Assembly: GCA_963854835.1 (NCBI GenBank)
Contig: OY978526.1
Coordinates: forward strand, 14,401,277 to 14,465,276
DNA: 64,000 nucleotides
Source of the DNA: Megamerina dolium
Lineage: Eukaryota > Arthropoda > Insecta > Diptera > Megamerinidae
Direction of reading: 5' to 3'
The first letter of the stretch is position 1, and each line of letters opens with the position of its first letter. The notes under the pieces were generated by a model. The model was not told the origin of the DNA. It saw only the letters and a program-made list of their open reading frames with translations, and made no database searches. The translations under genes and the position numbers were made by a program. This document shows positions 47,504 through 62,298 of this stretch, piece after piece.

Positions 47504-50500
47504 ATGTCGTTTCACTGGTGTGATAGTATACATACGGCAGTTTTTACGCCTCGTGATTATCAAGTCGAACTACTATCTGCGGCCTTTGAGCAAAATGCCA
47601 TGATTTGTCTCGGTCATAAATCATCAAAAGAATTTATTGCATTAAAACTTTTACAAGAGTTGGCAAAACAAGCAAGAGCTGCTGGCAAGATTAGTTTGTA
47701 CCTTAGCTGCCAAAGCTGTGCTTCAATGTTTACCATGCTACAACATCTGACCGATCTTCGGGTATATCAACAGTGTGGTGATGCGGATACCGAACTGAAG
47801 CTAATGCCTGCAGGATATGAAGTTTACATAATACATCCGAGCAGCTGCCTGGCCCTACTACATGATGGTACATTAAAATTAAGTAATATCCATATAATGA
47901 TTCTCGAGGATTGTCACGAAGAGTATGTGCATAAAGAAATGCTGCCAATATTCAAAGAATATTACCGTCCTCAGGAAGGTAATATGCCAAAAGTATTGGG
48001 CTTAGCCGGCCCATTACATAGTGCGGGATGCACACTACAGGAACTGAGTGCTATGCTGAACACGTTGGAAAATCACATTCACTGCAAAGCAGAGACCGCT
48101 AGTGATATTGTTACAGTTTTGAGGTATGTCGTTATAATTGTATTATGTAAGTCGTATTTATGTTTTTCTAATCTCTCAGATACTGTACCAAACCTATTGA
48201 GTATATTGTGCAATGTGCTCCTTATCAAAAGGACGAACTAACAAGTATTCTAGAAGACATTATTTGTACCCGCAAAACATTCCTAAATGATCACCGATAT
48301 GATCCCTCAGAAATATATAATACCGATGAATTTCTAGAGGAATTAAAGGGTAAGCTGGAAATTTTTTGAAAATCTATTTTATTTAGTTTATTTCCCTTTC
48401 AGATATTCCTGATCCCAAAAGGGAACCATTGGAATTCCTGGATACTATACTATCGGTGCTTCATGAAATGGGTCCATGGTGTGCTGATCGTGTTGCTGTT
48501 AATATGTTTCATCGTATCGAAAAGCAGAAAATCAAAACACCCCATGAACGTCATTACATTTTGCTGTGTCTTGTGAATACAGCCCTCTTTGAAATGCATG
48601 CAATTTGTGAGCAAACATTTCGCAAATTCACAGATCACAAGGAATTGGTGGAGCGTTATTCTAGCCCGAAGGTATCACGTTTGTTGGAGGTGCTGCGATT
48701 GTTCAAACCCGAAGAGCATGCCTCCGAGAATGAAATGATCAAGAAAATAACCAATGAGCTGGAAGAAATGGATTTTCAAAAATTGACAAGATCACTCGAA
48801 AATAGCTGCCAAAATGTGGAAAATATTGCTGCAAAACAGCAAATGGAATCGCGTTCGATTATTGAAAATCTGGACCCCATTGTAAAGCCGGCCAAAACAA
48901 TGTCCGACTATTTGAAAACACAGAATCACAACCAAGCGGCGAAAGCTGGCGGTACCACCATCACAAACAAACGCCACCATGGCGGGCATGTGCGAATGAA
49001 ACGTCGCCCCTTCTATCGTCGTCAAATGCGGGAAAACGGTGATCCTCTGGATACACTGTGTGCCATCATTTATTGTAATTCGAATTACATTGCTCGTGTG
49101 CTATTCGATTTGCTGGCAGAAATGAGTCGCCATGATGCAGAGTTGAAATTTCTTAAATGTCAATTTACAACAGATCGTCTAGCTGATCCTACAACCGAGC
49201 CAAAAGAGGCCGAAGCCGAACATCGTCGGCAAGAGGAGGTGCTGAAAAGATTTCGTATGCACGATTGCAATATACTGATTGGCACCGCTGTGCTGGAAGA
49301 GGGTATTGATGTGCCGAAATGCAATCTGGTTGTACGATGGGATCCCCCCACAACATATCGCAGCTATGTGCAATGCAAGGGACGAGCACGAGCATCTACT
49401 GCATATCACATTATATTGGTTGCTCCAAAATTGGACGACATCGAGACATTAGCAAAGAACAAAAGCGAACAGCTGAGCAATCGTAGTCATCGATTTCTTT
49501 GCAAGCTGGATGCGAATCAAGATGATACCGTTGACTCGGACTCGGAGTCGAGTGATGAATCGAATGAATCGAAATCGAATCAATTTACAATTGGTTCTTC
49601 GAAGGGAATCGTTAAAATTCTAAATCCCGAAGTGATAACAAATAAGCCGCCAACTCTTAGTGATTTAACATTAAAAGAAATCAAAGATGAGCTACCAGCT
49701 ATTGAAGATGGTAGCCTCAATTCGTGTAGTGATGTAAACAAATTGTCACTAATCGAAATTAAAGATGAAAACGAAGCATTTTTGAACAATGATATACCCG
49801 CTACGAACAAAGAGTCGACCGATAAGAAAATCCAAAGTAATCATTTGGAATGTGTACTTGAGGTGCATGATTTGAACAATGTCATCAGCAAGTTATCAAT
49901 CAACAATGTCGAGAATACACAAAAAAAATCGTTACCTGTAAAAGCAAACGAAAAGCGAAAATTTAAATGCTGCATTCCCGAAAACGAAGATGCTCAGGAG
50001 GGTTTCAATGAATCCGTACACGTCACTCAAATGGAAAATACAACAAATTGCATTGTAGATCAATTGGCACAGTACAGAGAAATTGAAAAGGTTAACTTGT
50101 CGTGATGTAGGTTGTTATGTAATTACTAATCATTTTTCTTATGTAGATGCTTCTCCAAAAATGTGCAAATTGTGAACCACCTGAAGTAGAGCATCGTCTG
50201 GCTGATGAATATACAAATTGCATAGCACCGTATAAACCTCTAGCACACTTGCTGACTGGTGCCTCAGTTGATCTGAGCACATCAATTGCTTTAATTAATA
50301 AGTATTGTTCCAAACTACCCAGTGATACATTCACCAAATTGACGGCATTGTGGCGATGTGCAAAAACACAACGCAACGGCGTCGACCTGTATCAGTATAC
50401 GATAAGACTACCTATAAATTCGCCCTTGAAATATGATATTGTGGTAAGTAGAGCATCAAATAACAATGAGTGGAAACTAATTCGATACATTCGATACACA

Positions 50501-53500
50501 AACACACAAATAGGGTCTTCCAATGACAACACAAATTCTGGCACGTAGAATGGCTGCTCTGCAAGCATGTATTGAGCTGCATAAATCGGGTGAATTGGAT
50601 AATAATTTACAGCCTATCGGTAAGGAAGGTTTCAAGGCCATCGAATCGGACTGGGAAATTTTCGAATTGGAGGAGCAAGATGAGAAAATCGTGCAAGACA
50701 ATTCGGAACCACGTCCGGGAACAACAAAACGCAGGCAATACTACTATAAACGCGTAAGTGCATGCTCGCCACATAACTCTAAAGTGACAATACTAACCAG
50801 TGACACATTTACAGATTGCCTCTGAATTTTGCAATTGTCGTCCTACCGCTAATACGCCGTGTAACCTTTATCTGCTAGATTTGACATTGCAGTGTCCCAT
50901 ACCGGAAGAACAAAATACTCGTGGACGTAAAATTTATCCACCAGAGGATGCACAACAAGGTTTCGGTATATTGACGCTGAAAAAGATTCCCAAAGTTAGC
51001 TCTTTTCCCATCTTTACACGTTCCGGCGAAGTGAAGGTGGCAATTGAATTGTCCAAGGAACAAATCGTATTGACAGAAAAGCAAATACGTTGCATCAATA
51101 CATTCCTCAATTATACATTTACCAATGTGTTGCGTCTGCAAAAATTCCTAATGCTTTTCGATCCGGATTCTACAGAGAATTGTATTTTCATTGTGCCAAC
51201 AATTAAGACTGATCATGGCAAAGTAATTGATTGGGATTTTCTAGAGTTGATTGAGAAAAATTCCGGCTGTATGCCAACTGCTGTATCGGATGATGTACGC
51301 AAATCGTTGGAGTTCGATGCGAATAGATTTAAAGATGCCGTTGTTATGCCATGGTATCGCAATCAGGATCAACCACAGTATTTCTATGTGGCTGAAATTT
51401 GTCCGCAATTGTCACCGCTAAGTTGTTTTCCTGGCGAAAATTATCGCACATTTAAACATTATTACTTTCTCAAATACGGTCTAACCATACAGAATACAAA
51501 TCAACCGCTCTTGGATGTCGATCATACAAGTGCACGTCTGAATTTTCTAACACCTCGTTATGTCAATCGTAAGGGCGTAGCTCTGCCGACCAGTTCGGAA
51601 GAGACGAAACGAGCAAAACGCGAAAATTTGGAACAAAAACAGATTTTAGTTCCTGAATTGTGTACGGTTCATCCATTTCCAGCTTCACTGTGGCGTACCG
51701 CTGTATGTCTTCCATGTATTCTGTATCGCATCAATGGTCTACTGTTGGCCGATGATATACGAAAAAAGGTTTCCGCCGATATTGGGTTGGGTCAACAGCA
51801 AATCGATGAGCAATATGAATGGCCAATGTTGGATTTTGGTTGGAGTTTATCGGAGGTTTTAAAAAAATCCAAAGAGAATAAAGAGAGTGCAAATGGACAG
51901 GAAAAACCAAATATGAAAGACGAACGGGACGTTGTGAATAATAGCACAAACGCAAGCAATAAAAAGGATAATAACAAAGCCAGTAAAATCGAAAAAAGTG
52001 CCAACGAGATTATCATCGAGGGTGAGAAAAAATTGCAGGTGAGTTTAGTGAAGATTTATTTTAATCTGTGTGACCATCTATCATCATCTATTCATCACTC
52101 AAACTTGTAGGATAGCAGCTATATTGAAATCGGCACATGGTCTAATGATATGGCGAATGATATAAATTTGAATCAAACCGGCGACTTGACAGACGAAGAC
52201 GAGGAGGAATATATGAAATATTTACCATCGAATGTTAGCTTTTGTAAGTGAATTAGAAACACAAGTGTACAACAACAATAATACGATTTGACTGCTTTCC
52301 CGTTTAAATTTTTAGGTGATCAACAAATACGTGTTGGCTCACCGACCTTTTGGGATGTCAAGGAATCGAGCAGTTTTAAAAATGCCAAAAATAGCGACAC
52401 CGTCAACAGTCAGACCAAGAACTCGAATGCTTTTCGGAAAAACTCCTTTGCCTACTACGATTCGGATGACTCGTTCGCCTCGAGCTACGAAGACAATGCT
52501 GGATGTGGTGTTTACAGCACCGATGAAGACAATGATGAGAACGATTCGGGTCCACTACGAATTGCATTCACGTCGAAAAACGAAGCCGAAACCATTGAGA
52601 CGGAACAAGAAATCGAAAAACGTAATAAACAACTGTCGATCATACAAGCGACCAACGCTAACGAACGCAATTATCAGGAGACGAAAAATTTATTAGTCGG
52701 CTACAACTTTAGCGATATGAAAGATGAAATTCGAACTCAGTTGGAATCATCAATTGCCCAGTTTACAGAATCAACTGACCAGTTGAAGTATTTTATTAAA
52801 AGTTCCGGAATGCTTATCAAGTATAACAAGCCATTGGCGTTGCCTCCCAAAAAAGATGTATTATGCATTACCGATATACGAAGTAAGGCGATTTTTGATA
52901 GTATTGTAAAAATGTTTCCCTATGTGAATGTGAGCGAATTGGAAGCTCTAATGAAAGAGCGTTCGAATGCTCTCACCGTGGACGATGTGATGCAACTGAA
53001 TTTGGGCTTTGTAAAAACACACACTGATGAACTTTTCAGGGTGATAGGTTGTGGCGATATCTTCGACAATTTCAACGATAGAAACAATGTTGTTGTGAAA
53101 CAAGAAAACTCTGAGTTGTGCAAATATGTAAAGCTTAATTTCGAAAAAGACCATGTCGAAAGGAATAAAAAGCAAAATAAGGACATTAGCAAGTTGGTGT
53201 ATAAAAATGTTAAAACAGAAGACTTTAGTTTTGATTATCAACCAAAATTATTGGGACATCCTGGACCCAGTCCCAGTATTATCTTGCAGGCGTTGACAAT
53301 GTCCAATGCCAATGATGGTATCAATTTGGAGCGATTGGAGACAATTGGCGATTCCTTTTTGAAATATGCCATCACCACGTACTTGTACATCACCTATGAC
53401 AATGTGCACGAGGGTAAGCTGAGTCATTTGCGCTCCAAGCAAGTGGCCAATCTGAATTTATATCGTTTGGGTCGTCGAAAAATGTTGGGCGAATATATGA

Positions 53501-55045
53501 TTGCCACAAAATTTGAACCTCACGACAATTGGCTGCCGCCATGCTATTATGTGCCAAAGGAACTTGAAAAGGCTCTAATAGAAGCAAAGATACCACCTCA
53601 TCATTGGAAGCTGGTCGACTTGCCAAACATAAAGAAATTAACCAGCTCTGAAATATGCGAATTAGTACGTGAAAAGGCTGATAAATTAGGACTATTTAAT
53701 GATGTAAGAGTGCTGTCAAAATTTTAGGTTATTTAATTCATTAATTATACAATTTCTCTAGGATTTTAATTACGGACAAGATGATAGCAGCTGTTTAGAT
53801 GATAGCGGAGAAGGTCATGATTTTACTTGTTTCATTCCATACAATCTAGTTACACAACACAGCATTCCAGATAAATCGGTTGCCGACTGTGTAGAGGCAC
53901 TAATTGGTGCATATCTCATCGAATGCGGCCCCCGTGGTGCATTACTATTCATGGCCTGGTTAGGCATACGTGTACTTCCATTTATGCGAAAATCGTATGA
54001 GCCGAATGAGGTGCGAACACCTGGCAGTACGAATCCGGATGCAGAGAATAATATTCAAATTTATGGAGAATGGACACCGCCAAAAAGTCCACTGCTTCAT
54101 TACTCACCCAACGCTGAGACTGAATTGGATTTAATGCTTGAGGGCTTTGATGGTTTCGAAAAAATCTTGGGTTATAATTTTCGTGATCGTTCCTATTTGC
54201 TGCAGGCAATGACACATGCCAGCTATTCGCCAAATCGTCTCACCGATTGCTATCAGCGCTTAGAGTTTCTGGGGGATGCAGTATTGGACTATTTGATAAC
54301 GCGACATTTGTACGAGGATCCTAGACAACATTCGCCCGGTGCTTTAACCGATTTAAGATCGGCACTGGTGAACAATACAATATTTGCTTCGTTGGCTGTG
54401 CGACATGGCTTTCACAAGTATTTCCGCCATTTGTCACCCGGACTAAATGACGTGATTGATCGATTTGTGCGCATACAAAATGAAAATGGGCATAGTATTA
54501 GTGAAGAGGTAATTTTTAACAATCAATAGCTTCGAATGTTTCATATAGTTTCGTTTGTTTTTTAGTATTATCTATTGTCCGAAGAAGAATGTGACGATGC
54601 TGAAGATGTCGAAGTACCGAAAGCATTAGGTGATGTGTTCGAATCAATAGCCGGAGCGATTTTTCTTGATTCAAACATGTCACTCGATGTGGTATGGAAA
54701 GTATACAGCAATATGATGAAACCGGAAATTGAACAATTTAGTAATTCAGTGCCAAAATCACCAATTAGGGAATTGCTTGAATTAGAACCAGAAACCGCTA
54801 AATTTGGGTATGTGTGGATTACAACTGAGCAACAATTCTTTGTAATATCATTAATACTTTTTTCTGTGATTTGTAGTAAACCGGAAAAATTGGCTGATGG
54901 TCGACGTGTACGTGTAACCGTAGACGTATTTTGTAAAGGCACATTTCGTGGCATCGGTCGAAATTATCGTATTGCAAAGTGCACAGCAGCAAAGTGTGCA
55001 TTACGTCAATTAAAAAAGCAAGGACTTATTTCGAAAAAGGATTAA
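47504..55045 (+). CDS. Dcr-1: Dicer-1, microRNA-processing RNase III
   Basis: Eleven coding exons: 47504-48123, 48180-48349, 48403-50090, 50147-50443, 50514-50753, 50815-52038, 52111-52243, 52316-53703, 53762-54508, 54566-54807 and 54877-55045. All introns are short and GT..AG, and the frame is kept throughout, giving 2,305 residues (fly Dcr-1 about 2,249). It cuts pre-miRNAs in the cytoplasm with a Loqs-type partner. The helicase domain is degenerate as in Drosophila: the Walker A region reads LGHKSSKE and the DExH region LEDCHEE. Helicase C block [20 protein letters not shown] is at about 550-570, DUF283/platform about 860-970, PAZ about 1100-1215 ([16 protein letters not shown]), RNase IIIa about 1780-1960 ([14 protein letters not shown]), RNase IIIb about 2060-2205 ([13 protein letters not shown]) and the dsRBD at the end. 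The start MSFHWCDS matches fly MAFHWCDN. AATAAA at 55210. Confidence 0.97.
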
Positions 55046-55382
55046 GCTAAATTGTTTATATTACATATAAAGTTTTATACGTATTTTTAGTCAAATTAAA
55101 ATTATATATATACAATTTTGTAGTTAGAATAATTAAAATGCGACCATATGAAACGATTTTCAAATATTTTAACTAGTTTAGTTTGCCATACAAATCACTT
55201 ATGTATAGTAATAAATGATGCCGAGTATCATTTTACGCTCAATAGTTTGAATTCATTTTAATGTTTCTTTATTATTGTAATTTAATTCGAATTGTCTCTA
55301 TGAAATGTAAAAAAAATCAGTTAAATGCTATTTCTTCATTTAGACAAACTGTAATTGCTAAATACCCAAACGACGAAACGGT

Positions 55383-55933
55383 TTAACCCTTAGCGGCTTT
55401 TGCTTTGCTTTTCACTTTCTTTACACGTTTCAAACCATCGATGTTGCTTTTCATGAATTGTGCATACATATTCATCATTTTAGGTACATTCTCTTGGTGA
55501 ACCACTGTTGATATCTGCAATATAAAGTAGACACATATCAATTTAATTGGATTATACGTAGAGGGAAGAAAATATGTATGCATATACCTTTTTGGATTTT
55601 GTTTGGGCACGCATTAAACACATATATGTCTTTGGTTCTGGCAATGGAGGCTTTCCTTGTCTAGGCACAGGCTTGTCATGCCCATTATCTGTAACGAATT
55701 ATGTGTAGAGTTCAGAATGAGGATGGCTCATTATTAAGCTGGAAGTAGTACATACATCGCTTAAATGTTACTGTAAATGACGAGTCATTCTTAGCTGCGT
55801 TGGCGAATTTTTCCAAACGTAATATAAACTGTGCTTGCGAAATATATATGATTTCATTAATAATTATATTCATTGTTTATATATATGCAGAATTTATGAA
55901 TATATTTACCGATGAATTGTCTAATAATACCAT
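55383..55933 (-). CDS. Srp14: Signal recognition particle 14 kDa subunit
   Basis: Four coding exons on the minus strand: 55933-55910, 55828-55756, 55688-55588 and 55514-55383, total 330 bases, 109 residues. The first coding exon holds only eight codons (MVLLDNSS). SRP14 pairs with SRP9 on the Alu part of SRP RNA and slows elongation during targeting to the ER. Recognisable blocks are FILRLEKFANAA, the conserved FKRYNGHDKPVP, TYMCLMRAQTKSKKISTVV and the basic Lys-rich C-terminus (KRVKKVKSKAKAAKG). Splice phases join exactly: the Tyr of FKRY is split T|AT between exons 2 and 3. It is convergent with Dcr-1 (337 bp between stops; its AATAAA on the minus strand is at 55268-55273) and divergent from Rpt2. 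Confidence 0.92.
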
Positions 55934-56758
55934 TTTTATGCGTTGGCAGAACTGAAAAGAAAATAAAATCGTGTTTGGCTGACAGCTGCTGTCACTTGTA
56001 GTTTGTTCGTAAATATATGTAATGAAGTTGTCAACAGATTCATACATAATTCAACCGTCTTATTTCATTGTCTTATTCCTCCGCAGTTTAGCATTATTCA
56101 AAAATGTGCTTCAGATAATAAAATTTGTGTCTTTCTAAAATTATGCTCTAGGGTTTCATGTTATCCTTGATGTCGTACAAGTTACAAACTACTAGCGGAA
56201 ACCTCTAACTTAAACTTTAAACCTTTATTGAACTGCAACATCTTCCTCATTTGATTCATTGATCAAATTTATTTGATAAAAAAAGAACAATAAAAACCAA
56301 AATAAATAATTTAAATAAAAAATACACCAAAATAATGGTATTCTCTTCCTATTCCTTAACAATGATCTCTCGTTTTTTTTTTTAACTTCCTGATAGGATT
56401 TGTAAATTTCTTATAATGTCTTCGTAATTGTCTGGACTCCTATTTGAGACAAACAAATTTTCTCTTTGACAACTAATATATATTCTCAATTGTCTTGTCT
56501 TAAATTGTCTTGTGTTAGGACAAGGAGTACTATTACTTATGAATGTGTTTCATGCTTTATGTTTTTCGACATTTATTTTGACAGCTATCAAATGTGGTAC
56601 AGTACAACGTAAAATTATGACATTAGCGGCCGAAATCATTGTGCAGCCAACTTCACAATAAATGACTAGTGGAAATTGTTTTCAACAGTAAAAAATTGCA
56701 TTTTTTGAGGTATTTTTGCTAAGTTGCCGAATTATTAAAATTAATAAGCTGTGTTAAA
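55934..56758. promoter_or_regulatory. Divergent upstream region of Srp14 and Rpt2
   Basis: 825 bp between two start codons pointing outwards. The sequence is AT-rich and no repeat was recognised. Promoters of both genes must lie here; individual elements were not assigned. Confidence 0.5.
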
Positions 56759-58193
<1,435 letters not shown>

Positions 58194-58272
58194 ACCCAAT
58201 TTATTTACATTTACATTATAAACTAAAACATGTTTATTAAAGAGAATTCAACTACAATTTTTTAATACACAG

Positions 58273-58953
58273 TTAATGCTTTTCCTGTGGGCTCAATAAA
58301 TTCATTGCCAATGGCAAGGTCTTTCCGAACTTTTCCAAATAGTTGTCTATGTATTTCTGCTGATGTTCCGAAATCGTCTCTAAAATTTCTCCTTTATGCT
58401 GAAGGTACTGAAAGTGTTCTGCACTTTCTGTCTCTGGTATTTGCATTTCTTTATGCAATATTTTCTCATTCAACAAAGCACAATTTTCATTTTTAACGTT
58501 ATCATAAAATACGCGAAATTTCTCCAATTCAAAAGCTGTTCGCAATCCATCTGTGTAGCCCCGATCAAAACTGTTTTGAAATATTTCTTCACGCCCATTG
58601 GCAACTCCATCCGCATAGCCAATCTGGTTTAAAGAATAGCAATTTTGAAAATAAAATGGAATATTTAATAACAGTTTGTTAAATATTTTAAGTTTATAAG
58701 CCCTCTCGACGCTTAAAAACTCAATTATTTTGAATACTAATTCATTTGAATGGGGGTGTTTTTTACATTTACTAAATATGAGTACAACTACTCATTTCAA
58801 AAGGGTGGCAGCCCCAAGAATTAATTGTGATCGCATGGTATTTCTAGTGTGTGCTCAACTTACTTTTGTGATTTTGTTGTGAATTTTCTGAAAATTAATT
58901 GCACTGAGGTCCGCAAAATCCTCAATATTGTCTTCATCATTGGTGTGAGGCAT
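58273..58953 (-). CDS. YAE1-domain protein (Yae1/Lto1 family, YAE1-like)
   Basis: Two coding exons on the minus strand, 58953-58864 and 58623-58273, joined in frame by a 240-bp GT..AG intron, give 146 residues. The second exon opens with the repeated Gly pattern typical of the Yae1 domain: GYADGVANGREE and then RGYTDGLRTAF. In yeast and human, Yae1 with Lto1 forms an adaptor that brings the Fe-S protein ABCE1/Rli1 to the cytosolic iron-sulfur targeting complex. The N-terminus is acidic (NDEDNIEDFADLS) and the C-terminus helical. Fit to YAE1 rather than LTO1 rests on the spacing of Gly residues. Only 79 bp separate its stop from that of Rpt2, and it shares a 200-bp divergent promoter with the Pol III gene. 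Confidence 0.7.
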
Positions 58954-59153
58954 TTTTCTACGACTGTTGTTATTATTAATATATATTTGTGAGTATGTAC
59001 TTATTAAGTCGAGGAAAATAAATTTCTGCACTTTTTGTGTTTTGTTATTCCGCACTTTGTCTTTCTATACTCTTTCGTAAAGTGACAGCTCTGTTTTAAT
59101 TTAGGGTGTGCTTACATTAGTTAAGTGTTAACTTTCGATATCTTTCAGAACAA
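58954..59153. promoter_or_regulatory. Bidirectional promoter of YAE1-like and Polr3F genes
   Basis: Only 200 bp separate the two outward-facing start codons, so both 5' untranslated regions and core promoters share this stretch. An intron in the 5' UTR is possible: TTTCAG lies at 59142-59147, just before the Polr3F ATG. Confidence 0.65.
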
Positions 59154-60164
59154 ATGGCTGAAGACATTTCGCATCAATTACTCGCCCTAATTCAAGGTAT
59201 TCCTGCTGGTGCTAGCAACGATGATCTCGTAAAAGGTTTACCAGATATTCCTGCTGCACAACGTGTTGAAGGACTCAACAAATTGTTGCAACAGGGTTCA
59301 ATCGAAATCCTTAAGAAAGGCGAAAAGCTTATTTATCGCACAAAAGATGCAAAAAAGAGCAATCTACCAAATGACGCTGACAATGAGGAAAGGATAATCT
59401 ATGGTATCATTGAGGAGGGAGGAAACAAAGGCATTTGGATACGTGATATACGTATGCAATCAAACCTAAATATGACACAATTAAATAAGATACTGAAAAA
59501 TTTGGAAACTAAAAAACTAATCAAGGCCGTCAAGTCAGTTAATGTAAGTTTTGAAAATCGAACAGCTGATATTAACACTAACTTACTATACTATTCATTT
59601 AATTCAGGCAAGCAAAAAGAAAGTATATATGTTGTATAATTTGGAAGCTGACCGTTCTGTTACTGGTGGTGCCTGGTATCAGGATCAAGATTTTGAGTCA
59701 GAATTTGTTGATGTTCTTAATCAGCAATGCTTGCGATTCTTACAAATGAAACGTGATAGTGCCGAAAAAAAACGTGATGGACCACTTGCATTTAAGCAAC
59801 TATCATGTTGTACTGTCAAAGAAGTACACAAATTTATATCGGATTTAGGTATAAGCAAGGTAGGCAATTGTAGTTGATTTTGAATATATAAATAAAAAAA
59901 GCAAAAATTGTTATCACTCTCAACTAGGTTAAATTAGATGAGGATGACTTGGAGACAATTTTGAAAACTGTTGTCTACGATGGCAAAGCAGAACGTATAC
60001 TAGTGCCAGATGGTTCATATGTGTATCGGGCAATTAATTCTTCATTGGGACCACCTGGATTGGTGCAAATGCCTTGTGGAATATGTCCTGTAATTAAAAG
60101 GTGTTCCAATTGTGGTGATGTCACACCAACAAAATGTCATTATATGACTGAATGGTTGGATTAA
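59154..60164 (+). CDS. Polr3F: RNA polymerase III subunit RPC6 (POLR3F / yeast Rpc34)
   Basis: Three coding exons, 59154-59543, 59608-59859 and 59928-60164, all in phase, give 292 residues (human about 316). RPC6 is part of the Pol III-specific RPC3-RPC6-RPC7 trio that contacts TFIIIB and opens the promoter. The N-terminal half has tandem winged-helix domains (about residues 5-75 and 80-155, including DIRMQSNLNMTQLNKILKNL). Then come ALYNLE-type (here MLYNLEADRSVTGGAWYQD) and SCCTVKEVHKFI blocks. The C-terminus PCGICPVIKRCSNCGDVTP has the four-Cys cluster that binds an Fe-S cluster in the human protein. The ATG at 59154 is the first in frame. AATAAA at 60187-60192. Confidence 0.94.
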
Positions 60165-60588
60165 AGAATTGTGATTGAATTTTGTAAATAAATTTTTACC
60201 GAAAAAAACCACACGATATCTACTTAATTATAATATGAACTCACCTTAAGCATTTTCTTTTGAAGTATTGAATCATGGACACAAACCACTATGAAAATAC
60301 GTGGCCAGCTGTCAAATGAACGATTACTTCAACGAATTTCACTAATAAAAGTCGGAAAATCATAAAATTCTGTACGATAATTAAATATTATAATATAGGA
60401 GTAGAATTATAATTAAAAGAACATATAATTGTGCAAAAGTAAACAATTCAGCTGTATACGCTCGTGAAAAGTAGCAACAAATTAAAGCTACGTACGAAGA
60501 AAGGCGTAGTAGCTCTATCCCTTTTTGGTGATATACAAAATTGTAAATACAATTGAAGAGATTCAAATTATTGCAATTTGTCATAAAT
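60165..60588. other. Spacer and 5' region of ZFPL1 gene
   Basis: It contains the Polr3F poly(A) signal (60187) and the promoter/5' UTR of the next gene. No other feature was seen. Confidence 0.5.
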
Positions 60589-61796
60589 ATGGGTCTTTGT
60601 AAATGCCCAAAGCGACAAGTAACAAATCAATTTTGTTTCGAGCATCGTGTGAATGTGTGTGAGCACTGCATGGTGCAAAGTCATCCAAAGGTATGTGTTG
60701 GCTTCTCTATTCCAACATTTTTGTTTCTCTGTAATAATTTCTTAATTTCTTTGTTTGAATATTTTTGCAGTGTGTTGTACAGTCCTATCTACAATGGTTA
60801 CGGGATAGTGATTATGTATCTAATTGTACACTTTGTTCGATGACTCTCGAACAAGGAGAATGTGTTCGTTTGGTTTGCTATCGTATGTATAATCATTGAT
60901 TAAGTTGCAATTTTGTAAAAATTCTTTTATCAAATTACATCATTTTTCATGTAGATGTGTTCCACTGGGATTGCCTGAATGCTCGTCAATCAGCCTTACC
61001 TGCTAATACAACACCACGCGGTCATCAGTGTCCTGTGTGTGAAGTAGAGATTTTTCCCAACTCAAATTTGGTTTCACCCGTAGCTGATACATTAAAGGCG
61101 TATTTATCTCAAGTAAATTGGGGCCGTAATGGCTTGGGCTTAGCATTGGTGCGTAAAATTCATGCATGAGGTATAACATCATTTTAATCTGATCGCATGT
61201 TATTCTACTTTTAGTTATCTGAAGATTATATGCCCTCTGCTAAGTCATTAAATTCTCAATCGGCAGCAACAAATGCCAATGTGAGCAATGTAACGAAGGT
61301 ACATCACACTAGTGTTGAACGATCGAAATCGAATGGTGCATTTTCATCATCAACCATGAAACATGATAGTCCACATTCCGTTTTGCTTATGGATGCATTC
61401 AATCCACCTTCAGCTAACGACATTCATGGTGAGTGTAAAATTATAAATGAATATGATGGAATTTTTGTCTATTCTTTTTCCCCCTCTCTTTCTGTAGCCA
61501 GTAGCAGAAGACCATTATTACCACGTCAATCACCAATCGGAGGTTCCGATCGGGATGACAATAAATATAAACGTCGCACACCAGCAGAAATATTTTCACG
61601 TTGGTCGAGACGTTTGTATGCGCCCTCTTCTCGTCCGCCATGGCGTCGCACATGGTTTGTGGTGTTGAGCGGTATTTTGGGATTTATTGTGTTTATATAT
61701 TTGATGACAACATTTGGTCGTGGCGGTCCATCTCTTGAATCACTAGAAGATAGTTGGAATAATCCAAATCCACAACCACGAGCACATTACGAATGA
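60589..61796 (+). CDS. Zfpl1: Zinc finger protein-like 1 (ZFPL1), cis-Golgi membrane protein
   Basis: Five coding exons, 60589-60690, 60771-60882, 60955-61148, 61215-61428 and 61498-61796, give 306 residues (human 310). ZFPL1 is a tail-anchored integral protein that helps keep cis-Golgi structure through GM130. The start [16 protein letters not shown] begins a B-box-like zinc region (about residues 5-40, [12 protein letters not shown]), followed by a RING-type finger (about 52-100, [20 protein letters not shown]...CPVCE). A Ser-rich linker (about 135-235) precedes the basic stretch [17 protein letters not shown] and one C-terminal transmembrane helix (about 260-282, [18 protein letters not shown]). 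Exon joins split the conserved His of CYHVFHWDC between exons 2 and 3. It is convergent with the dehydrogenase gene. Confidence 0.94.
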
Positions 61797-62298
61797 AATG
61801 CATGCAAATTTCTACATATATAAAGGGGTGAAAGTGCACTAGCATGAAGATATGCATGCATATTTGTATTTAAATCATAATTTTTTAATTATGCATTTCT
61901 GTTTTAAATGTAATAATTTCAATTATATGCATCTAAATATATCATTTATGATAAATCAAAAGCAAATTTATTTAATATGATGTCTCTAACAAAATTATTG
62001 TCATTTCACTTTATTTTAATACACACCATGATGATGATAATGAAATATAAAAATAAATGTAATAGAATATGTACCCAAGCTTACCATTTCTTAGAAATTA
62101 AATCAGAATTTACAAAAGATTATTCTGTTTCTCATTCCCCTCATACGTTGGCATGCCGCAAAATTTAATTGTTAATTGATCCGAAATGGGGGTAGGGCAG
62201 ATGGAGAATACTATACGATATAATTTATAACTATATATGTACATAGAAGAGAAAACGAAATTTGTAACCGCAATTATTTGCACTCAAATTCAAACATC
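61797..62298. other. Convergent 3' region between Zfpl1 and dehydrogenase genes
   Basis: AT-rich. A minus-strand AATAAA at 61967-61972 could end the dehydrogenase transcript. Plus-strand ATAAA-type signals lie near 61951 and 62050. Confidence 0.5.
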
